DNA from: Mangrovihabitans endophyticus
GTDB taxonomy: Bacteria; Actinomycetota; Actinomycetes; Mycobacteriales; Micromonosporaceae
Direction: 5' to 3'
Assembly: GCF_014646155.1 (NCBI RefSeq)
Contig: NZ_BMMX01000028.1
Coordinates: 1-64,000, forward strand
DNA: 64,000 bases
The notes beneath the pieces are model-generated. The model saw only the letters and a program-made list of their open reading frames with translations, did not search any database and was not told the DNA's origin. The first letter of the stretch is position 1. Every line of letters starts with the position of its first letter. This document shows, one piece after another, positions 55,777 through 64,000 of this stretch. A program made the position numbers and the translations under genes.

Positions 55777-56318
55777 ACGTACGACAAGAATGGCCCTTTG
55801 GATCTTGGTAACGTGCCCATCGGGACCTCAATCCGACCGGCAAGGGTAAGGACCAGCGCCCCGGTGAGCCGGAAGCGCATATGCGTCGAATTCCGGCACG
55901 CATGCGGCGACATGCGCGAGGCGAGCTTCGACACGGCCGGCCCAGGACATGGCAGCCTCAGGACGATCCGGCGCACACCACGGCCGTCCCGCACAGACCC
56001 AGCCGCACACCACGCCTGTCGCGCACAGACCCAGCCGCACACCACGGCTGTCGCGCACAGACCCAGCCGCACACCACGGCTGTCGCGCACCGCTCAGCCG
56101 TCGCGGAGGGCTGTGTTCGGGACGTCGTGTCGGTCCTGAGCTACGGCTGAGCCGAAGGAAGCAGCCCTCGACGACGGCCAGCAACGGCAACACGGCCGGC
56201 CGACACGACGCCAGCCGAACACCCGAGGACAACCGGCCAACACGACGCGGCCGGCAACGGCAACACGGCCGGGCCCACGATGGCGGCCGGGCACCCGGAC
56301 GGATGCCCGGCCGCTCCG
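55777..56318. repeat. Intergenic region with 32-bp tandem array
   Basis: No gene is evident in 542 nt. Four copies of a 32-mer (gcacaccacggctgtcgcgc..) run from 55973 to 56100, the last one truncated. The next 200 nt holds cggccgg- and ggcaacacggccgg-type shorter repeats. The array keeps no frame, so it is not coding. Confidence 0.85.
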
Positions 56319-58328
56319 CTACGACTTGTCCACCCGGCACTGCCTCGTCGCGGTCGCCGACGGGTCCGACTCCGAGGTCGCCGTCAGCTTCACGAAACCG
56401 GTGTCCGCCGCGTCCGTGCTCGCCGCCACCGCCACGTCCACCGTGGTGCGCGCGCCGAACTTCGCCGTCGCCAGCGCGTTCGGCAGGGCCACCCGCCAGC
56501 CCCGGCCCGCCACGTCCGCGGACAGCCGGTAGACGTCCGAGGTTGTGTACGCCGTCACGTCCTCCGGGTGCTGTTGACCGCCCGCCGAGTAGGCGCCCGT
56601 GTTGGTCAGGTCGAACGTGCACCGTACGCCTCGGTGGGTGGGCTTGCCCCCGGAGGTGACCGTGCCCTTGCCGAGGGTCACGCCGTGGGTGCTCGGGCCA
56701 CCGGAACCGTCCAGCGACCGTACCGCGACGGTGTAGGTAAGCACGCCGGTCCGGTCGCGGCGCACGCCGAGCGCGTAGAAGTGCAGCCGGTTCGCCTCGT
56801 CGACGTACTCGTATTCGCTGCCGGAGCGGGTTCCGGCGTGGAACAGCGCGTCGGACAGTTGCCGGTAGTCGCCCATGGTGATCTTTTGTGGCGTGCCGTC
56901 CGGCCGATAGAAGTCGATCATGTTGATGTCCTGCGGATTCGCGTCGATGGTCCACACGAACGGCGCCCGGTCGGCGTCCTTGGTCTTGCTGAGCATGACA
57001 CCGGCGTCCGGGGTGAACGAGTCGGCGCCCATCCGGTCGATCACCTCGACGGTGTAGTTGTCGAAGCCGCCGCCGTCGCACAGCGGTTCGGCGGAGGTGT
57101 CGCAGGACGGTTCCCGGTCGGCGTCCATCGCCACGTTGAGCCCGGTCAGGCCGCGGGCGCCGGCGTCGACCTCGCGGGCGGTGACGGTCGCGACGATCAG
57201 GCCGCTGGATGACAGCGCCTGACGGGACAGCCGGAGCACGTTGCGCTCGTCCACCAGCCCGATTTTGGCCTTGTCCCGCAGGGTGTGCAGGGATCCCATG
57301 GATCCGCCCTGCACGGCGGGGATCTGCCAGCGGGTGTGCGGGCCGCCGGGCCCGTTGAAGGAGCCGCGGGACATCATGCTCCACGGCCCGGTGTACGAGC
57401 GGCGCAGCGGTGAGCCGTACGGGTTGTTGTAGTTGTCGCCGATGCTGAGCAGGTGGCTCAGCTCGTGCGCGTACGTGCCCTGGCCGGAGCTTTCCGCCTG
57501 GGTGGACGAGCCGCCGCCGGCGTTCGGCCAGATGGTGGCGGCCGACGCCCAGGACGTCCAGTCGACGTACCGGGTGGTGGCGTAGTTGGGCCGGCTGTCG
57601 TCGGGCGGCCCGAACGGCTCGGTGACCGCGTCCTTGCTGCCGAACTTCATCTCCCCGAACTCCTGCCAGGTGGACGATTCGTCCTGCCCGGCGGAGAGGA
57701 TGAAGACCAGGTCGTACGCGTCGGCCACGGCATCGCCCACGTCGGCGCGCCAGGCGCCGAGCGCGTCGGTGCGGATGTTGCGGTTGCAGGTGTCACCGGT
57801 GGGGCACATGCCGGGGTTCATGTCGTTGGTGATGCCGTACTCGTAGGATTTGGCGGGCAGTTGGTAGGCGCCGAACGCGGTGAGATCCACGCCGTACCGT
57901 CCGCCGGAGTCCTGCATCCAGTATTCGTGCAGGGTGTGGCCGTGGTTGAGGGCGTTGGGGGTGTTCAGCAGGTCGCGGTAGTACCCCGGAACCTGCGCCC
58001 GGGTCAGGCCGGACACCGACGGCTGCGGGTTGCCGAAGAGGGTGGTGCCGGCCCGCCGGGTCACCACGAAGGGCTCGTCCGGGTAGTCCACGGTGACCAG
58101 GGCGATGTCGAAGTCGCGGACCGATCCGCGCACCGACGGGTCGGACCAGTCGGCGCCGGGTACCGCGACGAAGTCGTTCCACGTCATGCTGTCGGGGTTG
58201 GCCCAGTTCTGCGGGTCGACGACCGCGAACGGCCCGGTGGCCGGGTCGGCCGCGTGGGCCGTTCCGGCCGGTACGGCTGCGGTGGCGGTGACCGCGAGCA
58301 GTGCCGCGAGGGCGTACTTGAGCTGCAT
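56319..58328 (-). CDS. Secreted M6-like zinc metalloprotease
   Basis: A 669-residue exported protease. The signal peptide is KYALAALLAVTATAAVPAGT, ending AHA. The M6-type zinc motif HELSHLLSIGD gives zinc His288 and His292 with catalytic Glu289 and a later Asp. The domain before it has FDIALVTVDYPDEPFVVTRR and HEYWMQDSGGRYGVDLTAFG; a C-terminal beta-rich part with SGGKPTHRGVRCTFDLTNTG probably binds substrate or matrix. It is probably an immune-inhibitor-A-like extracellular protease. -10-like TACGTT lies 8 nt before the ATG. It lies opposite the PucR gene, separated by 116 nt. Confidence 0.92.
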   Translation of the reverse strand: MQLKYALAALLAVTATAAVPAGTAHAADPATGPFAVVDPQNWANPDSMTWNDFVAVPGADWSDPSVRGSVRDFDIALVTVDYPDEPFVVTRRAGTTLFGNPQPSVSGLTRAQVPGYYRDLLNTPNALNHGHTLHEYWMQDSGGRYGVDLTAFGAYQLPAKSYEYGITNDMNPGMCPTGDTCNRNIRTDALGAWRADVGDAVADAYDLVFILSAGQDESSTWQEFGEMKFGSKDAVTEPFGPPDDSRPNYATTRYVDWTSWASAATIWPNAGGGSSTQAESSGQGTYAHELSHLLSIGDNYNNPYGSPLRRSYTGPWSMMSRGSFNGPGGPHTRWQIPAVQGGSMGSLHTLRDKAKIGLVDERNVLRLSRQALSSSGLIVATVTAREVDAGARGLTGLNVAMDADREPSCDTSAEPLCDGGGFDNYTVEVIDRMGADSFTPDAGVMLSKTKDADRAPFVWTIDANPQDINMIDFYRPDGTPQKITMGDYRQLSDALFHAGTRSGSEYEYVDEANRLHFYALGVRRDRTGVLTYTVAVRSLDGSGGPSTHGVTLGKGTVTSGGKPTHRGVRCTFDLTNTGAYSAGGQQHPEDVTAYTTSDVYRLSADVAGRGWRVALPNALATAKFGARTTVDVAVAASTDAADTGFVKLTATSESDPSATATRQCRVDKS

Positions 58329-58342
58329 ACTCCGGCAACGTA
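58329..58342 (-). promoter_or_regulatory. Possible leaderless -10 element of the protease
   Basis: TACGTT, then gccggagt, then ATG on the minus strand (8-nt spacing). A short cggag could also serve as a ribosome site. Confidence 0.35.
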
Positions 58343-58444
58343 GGCGCGTCGCGCCGACCGGGATACGGACAGATGTCGGTCGCGCACCCGGGTGGCTTGC
58401 GACACCTGACGGACGCCAGCCCTTGAACCGACACCGGCCGATCG

Positions 58445-59662
58445 ATGACCATCATTGCCATGGACGGGGACCTGCAAGCCATCGTGGACACCGTGGCCGG
58501 CCGGATCGGGCGGCCGGCGCTCCTTGAGGACCGTCATCAGCGCGTGCTGGCGTACAGCGCGCAGGCCGAGCCGATGGACACCGTACGCCGCTCGTGCATC
58601 CTGAGCCGGCGCGCCACCCCCGAGGTGATCGCCTGGCTGCGCGCCGCGGGAGTGCACCTGACCCGGACGCCGATGCGCACCCCGGCGGCGCCGGAGCTGG
58701 ACCTGCTCCCGCGCGTCTGCGTGCCGATCCGGCACCACGACATGCTGCTGGGCTATCTGTGGTTCATCGACGCGGACCATTCACTGTCGGAGGCGCAAAT
58801 CGGCGCCGCCGCGGCCGCGACGGTGGAGGTCTCGCGGCTGCTGGACCGCGCGGACCGGCTGCGGGACCTGGCATCGCTGCGGGCCGCGGAAGGCGCCCGG
58901 TCGCTGCTGTCCGACGATCCGCGGGTACGCGTGAAGGCCGCCGCCGACCTGCGGGCCGACTCGCTGATCGCGGACGGGCCGGTCACCGCGCTGGTGGTGC
59001 CCTGCGCGCCGGGCCGCGCCGACCAGACCGAACAGGTGCTGGTGCGCACGCGCCGTCGGCACGGCACCCGGTCCACCCTGCATCTGATCCGCCGCGACCA
59101 CGGCATGCTGCTGGTGTGCGGCGCCGAACCGCGCCCGGTCGCCGACGACCTGGCCGCGGCGCTGACCGCCGCCCCGGGCACACCCCCGGCGGACCGGCCG
59201 GGCGGCGAGGCCGCGGTGGTGGTCGGCATGGGCCGGACCTATCCGCGGACGGCGGATGCGGCGGTGTCGTACGCGGAGGCGGTGCGGGCGGCCCGGGTGG
59301 GGGAGCGGATCCCCGGCCTGGGCGCCGTGGTGGCGTGGCCCGAGCTGGGTGTCTATCGGCTGCTCAGCATGGTGGAGCCGGAGGTGTCGGCGGTGCATCC
59401 GGGCCTGGCCGCGCTGCTGGCCGGTGACGCCGGCGGGGTGCTGGCCGCCACCCTGGAGACCTACCTCGACCTGGCCGGCAACGCGCACGCCACGGCCCAG
59501 CGGCTGCGGCTGCACCGGACCACGCTGTACTACCGGCTGCAGCGCATCGAGCACCTGGCCGGCACCGACCTGAAGGACGGCGGGGAACGGCTCTGCCTGC
59601 ACCTGGCGCTCAAGATGGCCCGGCTGCGCGCGGAACCGGCTACGCTAACCTCCCAGCAATGA
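58445..59662 (+). CDS. PucR/CdaR family transcriptional regulator
   Basis: A 405-residue regulator. The N-terminal part is a GAF-like sensor (VCVPIRHHDMLLGYLWFIDA), the middle is the GGDEF-like or purine-regulator domain, and the C-terminus has the PucR helix-turn-helix: TAQRLRLHRTTLYYRLQRIE, then HLAGTDLKDG. Members respond to purines, polyamines or sugar acids. It is divergent from the protease gene and could regulate it; its stop overlaps the DUF72 gene start (ATGA), so those two are coupled. The ligand is not evident. Confidence 0.93.
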   Translation: MTIIAMDGDLQAIVDTVAGRIGRPALLEDRHQRVLAYSAQAEPMDTVRRSCILSRRATPEVIAWLRAAGVHLTRTPMRTPAAPELDLLPRVCVPIRHHDMLLGYLWFIDADHSLSEAQIGAAAAATVEVSRLLDRADRLRDLASLRAAEGARSLLSDDPRVRVKAAADLRADSLIADGPVTALVVPCAPGRADQTEQVLVRTRRRHGTRSTLHLIRRDHGMLLVCGAEPRPVADDLAAALTAAPGTPPADRPGGEAAVVVGMGRTYPRTADAAVSYAEAVRAARVGERIPGLGAVVAWPELGVYRLLSMVEPEVSAVHPGLAALLAGDAGGVLAATLETYLDLAGNAHATAQRLRLHRTTLYYRLQRIEHLAGTDLKDGGERLCLHLALKMARLRAEPATLTSQQ

Positions 59663-60528
59663 ACCTGCACGTGGGATGCGCGATGTGGACCCATAAGGCG
59701 TGGCCGGGGCGGCTCCTGCCGTCCGGCCTGGGCACCCACGAGCGGCTCCGGGCGTACGCGCGGTATTGCGACGCGGTGGAGGGCAACACCACCTTCTATG
59801 CGACGCCCGCCCGGGACACCGTGGTGTCCTGGGCGCAGCAGACCAGCGCCGGCTTCCGGTTCGTGCTGAAGCTGCCCCGCGTGCTCACCCACGACCGCCG
59901 GCTCACCGGCGCCGACGCCGAGCTGCGCGCGTTCCTGCACGCGGTGGAACCCCTCGGCCCGCGGGCCCACGCGCTGTGGATCCAGCTACCCGGCTCGTTC
60001 GGGCCGGGCGACGTGGACACCCTGGACCGGTTCCTGCGGCGGCTGCCGTCCGCCCACCGGTACGCCGTGGAGGTGCGGCACCGCGCGTTCTTCGACGAGC
60101 CGCGCGAAGCCGGGCGGCTCGAAGACGTGCTGAGCGTGGCCGGGGCGGAGTGGGTGCCGTTCGACACGACCGGATTCTTCGCTACCCCGCCGACCAGCGA
60201 CGCCGAACGCGAGGCGTGGACCAAGAAACCGCGCCTGCCGTTGCGCACCCGCGCGCTCACCGACCGGCCGATCGTCCGCTATCTGGGCCGGGACGATCCG
60301 GATCGGACGGCGCAGGGCTGGCAGGGATGGGTGGGTGTGGTCGCCGGGTGGCTGCGGGAGGGCCGCTGCCCAACCGTCTTCGTGCACACCCCGGACAACG
60401 CCGACGCGCCGATGCTGGCCCGGCGGTTCCACGACGAGGTGCGCGCCCGGGTGCCGGAGCTGGCACCGCTGAGCGAACCGGAACCGGTGGACACCGCCCC
60501 GGCCGACGGGCAGGCGACCCTGTTCTGA
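59659..60528 (+). CDS. DUF72 (YecE-like) protein
   Basis: A 289-residue protein of the DUF72 TIM-barrel fold. It begins MNLHVGCAMWTHKAWPGRLL, has EGNTTFYATP, FRFVLKLPRVLTHDRRL, and the terminal FVHTPDNADAPMLARRFHDE. The family's role is not well settled; nucleic acid or small-molecule binding has been proposed. The ATG is part of an ATGA overlap with the PucR gene. A TACGCT hexamer lies 12 nt upstream, which might also give a separate transcript. No neighbour suggests a pathway. Confidence 0.93.
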   Translation: MNLHVGCAMWTHKAWPGRLLPSGLGTHERLRAYARYCDAVEGNTTFYATPARDTVVSWAQQTSAGFRFVLKLPRVLTHDRRLTGADAELRAFLHAVEPLGPRAHALWIQLPGSFGPGDVDTLDRFLRRLPSAHRYAVEVRHRAFFDEPREAGRLEDVLSVAGAEWVPFDTTGFFATPPTSDAEREAWTKKPRLPLRTRALTDRPIVRYLGRDDPDRTAQGWQGWVGVVAGWLREGRCPTVFVHTPDNADAPMLARRFHDEVRARVPELAPLSEPEPVDTAPADGQATLF

Positions 60529-60558
60529 GCCGGCCCGCCCCGTCTTGAGTCGCCCCCG

Positions 60559-61383
60559 TCACCCGCCGATCAGCCCGGCCAGCTCCGCCTGATCGGCCGC
60601 GAACTCCGCCGCCAGGCGTTCCCGCAGGGCCGGGGTGAGCTGCGACGGCCCGTCCACCTCCCGGCGCCGGGTGTGCCGTGCGAAGTCGTCCGGCGTGTGC
60701 CGGCGCAGGCCCAGGAAGTCCAGGATCCGGCCGTAGTCCGCGGTCAGCTCCTGCGTGCGCACCACCAGCACCCGCTCGGCGCCCACGTGCGCGTGCCATC
60801 GGCGCAGTTGCTCGGCGTACCGGCCCCGGGCCACATAGGAGAACTCGCGTCGCAGCCCCCGGCGCATCCGGTCCGGTTCGGCGTCCAGGGCGTCGGCGAA
60901 CGACAGCGGTTCGAAGCCGCGGGCCCGCGCGTGCAGGTAGTGCGAGTAGGCCCGTTCCACCGGGTCGCGCACCAGCGCCACGAACCGGGCCTGCGGCAGC
61001 GCCGCCGCGGCGCGGGCGGGCACGTCCGGGTCGAACAGGTAGTACGGGCTGGCCTCGAAGGCGCGTACGTGCGGCGGGCGTACCGGGAAATGGGCCCGGT
61101 ACCAGCGCAGCCCGCGCCGGTGGTGCAGGCTGAAGTACTGCAGTTCCTTGCCGGTGGCCGCGCGCACGTCCGGGTGGGCGGACAGGTAGTGGTACAGCGA
61201 GGTGGTGCCGCACCGCTGCGCGCCGATGATCAGGAACTCGGGCAGGGCGCCGAGCGGACCGGGCAGGGCGGCCCGCGCCCAGGCCCGGCCGGTGCGCACC
61301 GCCCCGCGTGCGGCGTCCCGGCGTGCGGCGTCCCGGCGGGCGGCCTCCCGGTGGCCGGCTGGTCGGGCACGCTCACGCCGCAT
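60559..61383 (-). CDS. Sulfotransferase family protein (5)
   Basis: A 274-residue sulfotransferase of the heparan-sulfate-like type. PAPS loop: FLIIGAQRCGTTSLYHYLSA; the 3'-phosphate strand is LVRDPVERAYSHYLHARARG, matching the S-H-Y pattern of glycosaminoglycan sulfotransferase domains. The N-terminal ~30 residues are basic with RRDAARRDAAR repeats. The start ATG at 61383 overlaps the upstream flippase gene by 11 nt, so it is co-translated with the flippase and Wzz genes. It probably sulfates the polysaccharide those genes export. Acceptor unknown. Confidence 0.9.
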   Translation of the reverse strand: MRRERARPAGHREAARRDAARRDAARGAVRTGRAWARAALPGPLGALPEFLIIGAQRCGTTSLYHYLSAHPDVRAATGKELQYFSLHHRRGLRWYRAHFPVRPPHVRAFEASPYYLFDPDVPARAAAALPQARFVALVRDPVERAYSHYLHARARGFEPLSFADALDAEPDRMRRGLRREFSYVARGRYAEQLRRWHAHVGAERVLVVRTQELTADYGRILDFLGLRRHTPDDFARHTRRREVDGPSQLTPALRERLAAEFAADQAELAGLIGG

Positions 61384-62986
61384 CGGGCACCCCGCCCTTG
61401 TCCGCCCCACCGTCGTTCGCCCCGCCGTCGTTCGCCCCGCCGTCGTTCGCCCCGCCGTCGCTGGCCCCGCCGTCGCCCGCCGGGGCACGGCCGCCGCCGG
61501 ACCGCCGCAGCAGCGACCGCAGCACCATCCGGTCCTCGCCGCTGAGGCCCAGCGCGGCCACCACGGCCAGGTAGACCACGCCGATCACGACCAGCCCGAT
61601 CACCAGCGTGCCGGCGCCGCCCGGCAGCACGGCCCGCGCCGCCAGAGCGGCCAGCAGCGCGGCGGCGCCCGCGACCAGGCCCTTGCCCAGGCCGCGGGTG
61701 AACGGCAGCGCGCCGGTCAGCCGGCGCACCTGGAGCACCCGGGCGGTGTTCACCGCGGCCAGCGACACCGCCCAGGCCACCGCCGCACCGACGATCCCGT
61801 ACGCCGGGATGAGCACCAGGTTGAGCAGCACGTTGAGCAGCAGCGCGGCGACGTTGTCCCCCATGTTCACGGCCACCCGCCCGCTCATGTTGAGCACCGT
61901 GCCGCACGGCCCGGTGGCCGCGTTCACCAACTGTCCCGCCGCGAGCACCACGGTGACCGCGGCGCCGGTGGTGAACTCGTCGCCGAACAGCGCCAGCAGC
62001 TCGCCGGGGAAGGTCAGCAGCGCGGCGAACGCGGGCAGCGACAGCCGCACGATCCACCCGGTGACCGCGCCGTAGACCCGGCGCACCCCGTCGACGTCGG
62101 CGCGGTGGTGCAGGTGTGCCAGGTGCGGACCGAACGCGGCGTTCATCGGGGCCAGCACGAACACGGCCAGGGTGACCAGCCGGGTGGCCACGTTGTAGAC
62201 GCCGATGTCCGGGCTGCCGAAGAATCCCAGTAGCAGCGTGTCGAGCCAGATCAGCCCGGTCGCGGACAGCGACGACAGCCAGCTCACGGTGGAGAACGAG
62301 AACAGCTCCCGCGGCCGGTACGCCGGGGCGACCATGCCGGGAGTGCGGGTCAGGGTGCGCATCCGGGCGCGCAGGGCGAGCAGCGCCAGCGCGGCGGCCG
62401 ACCAGCCGGCCCCGGCGACCGCCCAGAACGCCCCGGTCAGTCCGGCGCCGACGGCCAGCAGCAGGGCGGTCAGCGCCAGCCGGCAGGCCGGCTCATACAC
62501 CTGGCCGATCAGGGTGAACGCCCGCTGGCTGCGCCACCCGCGGGTGGCGGCGAGCGCCGCCTCGCACATGGTGGCCGCGGGCAGGGTGAGCGCCATCAGC
62601 CGCAGGCCGGTGGCCAGGCCGGGGTCGTGCAGCCGGACGGCCAGCCACGGCGCGGCCACCGCGAGCCCCGCACCCAGCACCGCCGCCGCGCCCGCCGAGA
62701 TGGCCAGCCCCAGCCGCACCGTCCCGCGCACCGCGGCGGCGTCGCCGTCGGCCAGGTGCACCGCCACGAACCGGGTCAGCCCGGCCCGGAAGCCGGACAG
62801 CGCGAGCAGGCCGAGCAGTGACAGCGTCGCGTACGCCTGGGCGTACCGGCCGACCTGGCGCACGTCCAGCCACCGGGCGAGCAGCAGCAGCACGCCGAAC
62901 ACCGCGGCCTGCCCGAGGACCGCCCCGGCCAGGTTGAGCCCGCCGCCGCGGGCGACGCCGCGGATCGAGGCGGTGGCCGAGGTCAC
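61373..62986 (-). CDS. Wzx-like polysaccharide flippase
   Basis: Oligosaccharide flippase of the MATE/MOP superfamily, 537 residues with about 14 helices. Opening RGVARGGGLNLAGAVLGQAA, then LARWLDVRQVGRYAQAYATL, is the usual N-terminus for Wzx-like proteins; later blocks include ELFSFSTVSWLSSLSATGLI. It moves lipid-linked repeat units across the membrane. The C-terminal tail is expanded by an in-frame 15-bp repeat (NDGGA). The GTG start overlaps the stop of the Wzz-like gene (GTGA). With its neighbours it forms a small polysaccharide-export operon that continues beyond the window. Confidence 0.92.
   Translation of the reverse strand: MTSATASIRGVARGGGLNLAGAVLGQAAVFGVLLLLARWLDVRQVGRYAQAYATLSLLGLLALSGFRAGLTRFVAVHLADGDAAAVRGTVRLGLAISAGAAAVLGAGLAVAAPWLAVRLHDPGLATGLRLMALTLPAATMCEAALAATRGWRSQRAFTLIGQVYEPACRLALTALLLAVGAGLTGAFWAVAGAGWSAAALALLALRARMRTLTRTPGMVAPAYRPRELFSFSTVSWLSSLSATGLIWLDTLLLGFFGSPDIGVYNVATRLVTLAVFVLAPMNAAFGPHLAHLHHRADVDGVRRVYGAVTGWIVRLSLPAFAALLTFPGELLALFGDEFTTGAAVTVVLAAGQLVNAATGPCGTVLNMSGRVAVNMGDNVAALLLNVLLNLVLIPAYGIVGAAVAWAVSLAAVNTARVLQVRRLTGALPFTRGLGKGLVAGAAALLAALAARAVLPGGAGTLVIGLVVIGVVYLAVVAALGLSGEDRMVLRSLLRRSGGGRAPAGDGGASDGGANDGGANDGGANDGGADKGGVPDAA
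61403..61477. repeat. In-frame 15-bp tandem repeat at the flippase C-terminus
   Basis: Five copies of cgccccgccgtcgtt with few changes, giving (NDGGA)n-like pentapeptides on the minus strand, in the cytoplasmic tail. Confidence 0.93.
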
Positions 62987-63930
62987 GGCGCCGGCTGCGA
63001 ATTCCGCCGCGCGAGCACCTCCAGCAGGGCCACCAGCAGCACCGCGACCAGCAACCCGGCACCCGCCGCGGGCAACGCGGTCACCGCGATCGCACGCAGC
63101 CGGGACACCCCGGCCACCTCGCCCACGCTGCTCACCTGCGCCGGGTTGGCGGCCTGGGCCTGCGCGCGGGCCGCCTGCAGGTGCTGCCGGGCGTCGGCCA
63201 GCGCGCCGGTCGCCGCGTCCCGCTGCGCGATGAGCGCCTGGTAGCCGGGCAGCTTCGGGCCCAGCGCCGCCAGTTGCTTACGCCCCTCCTCCAGCACCTT
63301 CGCGGCGGCCTCGGCACCGCGGGTGTTACCCACCGCGGCCATGCTCAGCTCCTGCTGGCGCAGGTTGCTCTGCTCGCTGAGGGTGGCCTGGTAGAGCTTG
63401 TCCGGCTGGGAGACGTCGTTCGCCGACTCCCAGTCGGTGATCTTCTTGGTGGCCGCCTGCACGTCCCCCTCCGCGGCGGTCACCTGCTCGGTCGCCACGT
63501 CCACCTGAGAGGCGAACAGGAACGTCAGCGCGCGGCGGATCATCGACTCGGCGACCGGCGCGACACGGGCTCGGTCGGTGCCCGCGTACGTCAGGGTGAG
63601 CTGGCTGCTGGCGCCCACCTGCTCCACGGCCACGCCGTCGCGCACCGTGTCGGCCGGCACGCCGGTGTCACCGGCGACCTGATCCAGCACCTTCGGCGAG
63701 GTGGTGGCGGCGGCGAACGCCGCGACGAACTGGTTCGCCGCCTGCCCGCCGGTGTACTGCTGCGCGGCCACCCCGCCGACCAGGGCGGGCGCCGCCACGT
63801 AGGCGGTGACCTGGTAGCGCGCGGGCGTCAGAGCGACCACTGCCACCGCCACCGCGGCGGCCAGCACCGGCAGCCCGAGCAGGATCCACCACCGCTGCCG
63901 GGCCATGCGCAGATAGTCCACAGTCTCCAT
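62983..63930 (-). CDS. Wzz-like chain-length/polysaccharide co-polymerase protein
   Basis: A 315-residue membrane protein. It begins METVDYLRMARQRWWILLGL, the usual N-terminal membrane helix of Wzz/PCP proteins, ends with a second helix (LPAAGAGLLVAVLLVALLEV), and has a long periplasm-side helical part rich in QALIAQRDAATGALADARQHL-type coiled coil. It regulates chain length or export of a surface polysaccharide; no kinase domain is present. Start is ambiguous: ATG 63930 with GGAG only 2 nt away, or GTG 63957, which would overlap the stop of the preceding gene (GTGA). The latter would add nine residues. Confidence 0.85.
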   Translation of the reverse strand: METVDYLRMARQRWWILLGLPVLAAAVAVAVVALTPARYQVTAYVAAPALVGGVAAQQYTGGQAANQFVAAFAAATTSPKVLDQVAGDTGVPADTVRDGVAVEQVGASSQLTLTYAGTDRARVAPVAESMIRRALTFLFASQVDVATEQVTAAEGDVQAATKKITDWESANDVSQPDKLYQATLSEQSNLRQQELSMAAVGNTRGAEAAAKVLEEGRKQLAALGPKLPGYQALIAQRDAATGALADARQHLQAARAQAQAANPAQVSSVGEVAGVSRLRAIAVTALPAAGAGLLVAVLLVALLEVLARRNSQPAP

Positions 63931-63953
63931 CTCTCCACCACATCCGAGCGGGT

Positions 63954-64000
63954 TCACGGCAGCCGAGCGGCCACCGGTGCCGCCGCCTGCCGCCGGGAAG
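63954..64000 (-). CDS. Possible 3' end of an upstream gene (partial)
   Basis: A 15-codon open stretch entering from the right edge ends in TGA at 63954 and would overlap a GTG start of the Wzz-like gene, the overlap style common here. It is too short to identify. Confidence 0.3.
   Translation of the reverse strand, partial: SRRQAAAPVAARLP

Noticed and set aside
55973..56100. CRISPR-like 32-bp repeats
   Set aside because: No spacers and no cas genes in the window.

Overview
The window is high-GC DNA of an actinomycete. Three features fit the family Micromonosporaceae (Actinoplanes-like): GTG/TTG starts are common, many genes are coupled by GTGA or ATGA stop/start overlaps, and there is a lone flagellar fliQ of the kind expected in a zoospore-forming relative. 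The genus is an inference. I see no rRNA, tRNA, CRISPR array or insertion sequence. About 60 genes fill the window, and an unusual number of short tandem repeats lie both between and inside them.

Layout. 0.5-11.8 kb holds mostly accessory metabolism: an S9 peptidase, a decayed F420/LLM oxidoreductase, an aldo/keto reductase, a heterodimeric ABC exporter with complementary degenerate ATP sites, a FolP2-type pterin-binding protein, a MerR regulator, a SulP permease, a quinone-reductase-like enzyme and orphan fliQ. 11.8-26 kb holds a secreted neutral ceramidase opposite a LacI regulator, several alpha/beta hydrolases, a TetR/hydrolase pair with a clear double operator, a GntP permease, HtpG, an NCS2 permease and small hypothetical proteins.

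26.2-33.2 kb is the most intriguing part. It encodes a CDP-alcohol phosphotransferase, a BchC-like dehydrogenase, a PTPS/QueD-fold protein without the usual catalytic residues, a GT4 glycosyltransferase, a methyltransferase, a YbhN/AglD-type membrane protein, a stand-alone RibD-type reductase and a stand-alone GTP cyclohydrolase II. Together they look like a pathway that opens GTP and builds a decorated, possibly membrane-linked pterin or pyrimidine product. I know of no established function for it.

33.2-44.1 kb holds RecQ, a VOC protein, an oxalate/formate-type MFS carrier with a 35-residue partner, a LacI regulator with an operator-like site, a secreted alpha-amylase with a starch-binding domain, pyruvate phosphate dikinase and a lipoprotein. 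44.1-50.7 kb and 60.6-64 kb are two parts of a surface-polysaccharide region: five sulfotransferase-like genes, a glycosyltransferase, a glycosidase-like lipoprotein, a Wzx-type flippase and a Wzz-type protein. They suggest a sulfated exopolymer. Between them, 50.7-60.5 kb holds unrelated genes and the densest repeats, including a methyltransferase whose frame carries about 165 residues of repeat-encoded charged sequence.

Regulation visible in the DNA: at least ten genes have a TANNNT hexamer 6-8 nt before the start codon with no good Shine-Dalgarno sequence in most cases, the expected look of leaderless transcripts. Clear hairpin terminators separate convergent pairs such as fliQ/ceramidase and amylase/PPDK.
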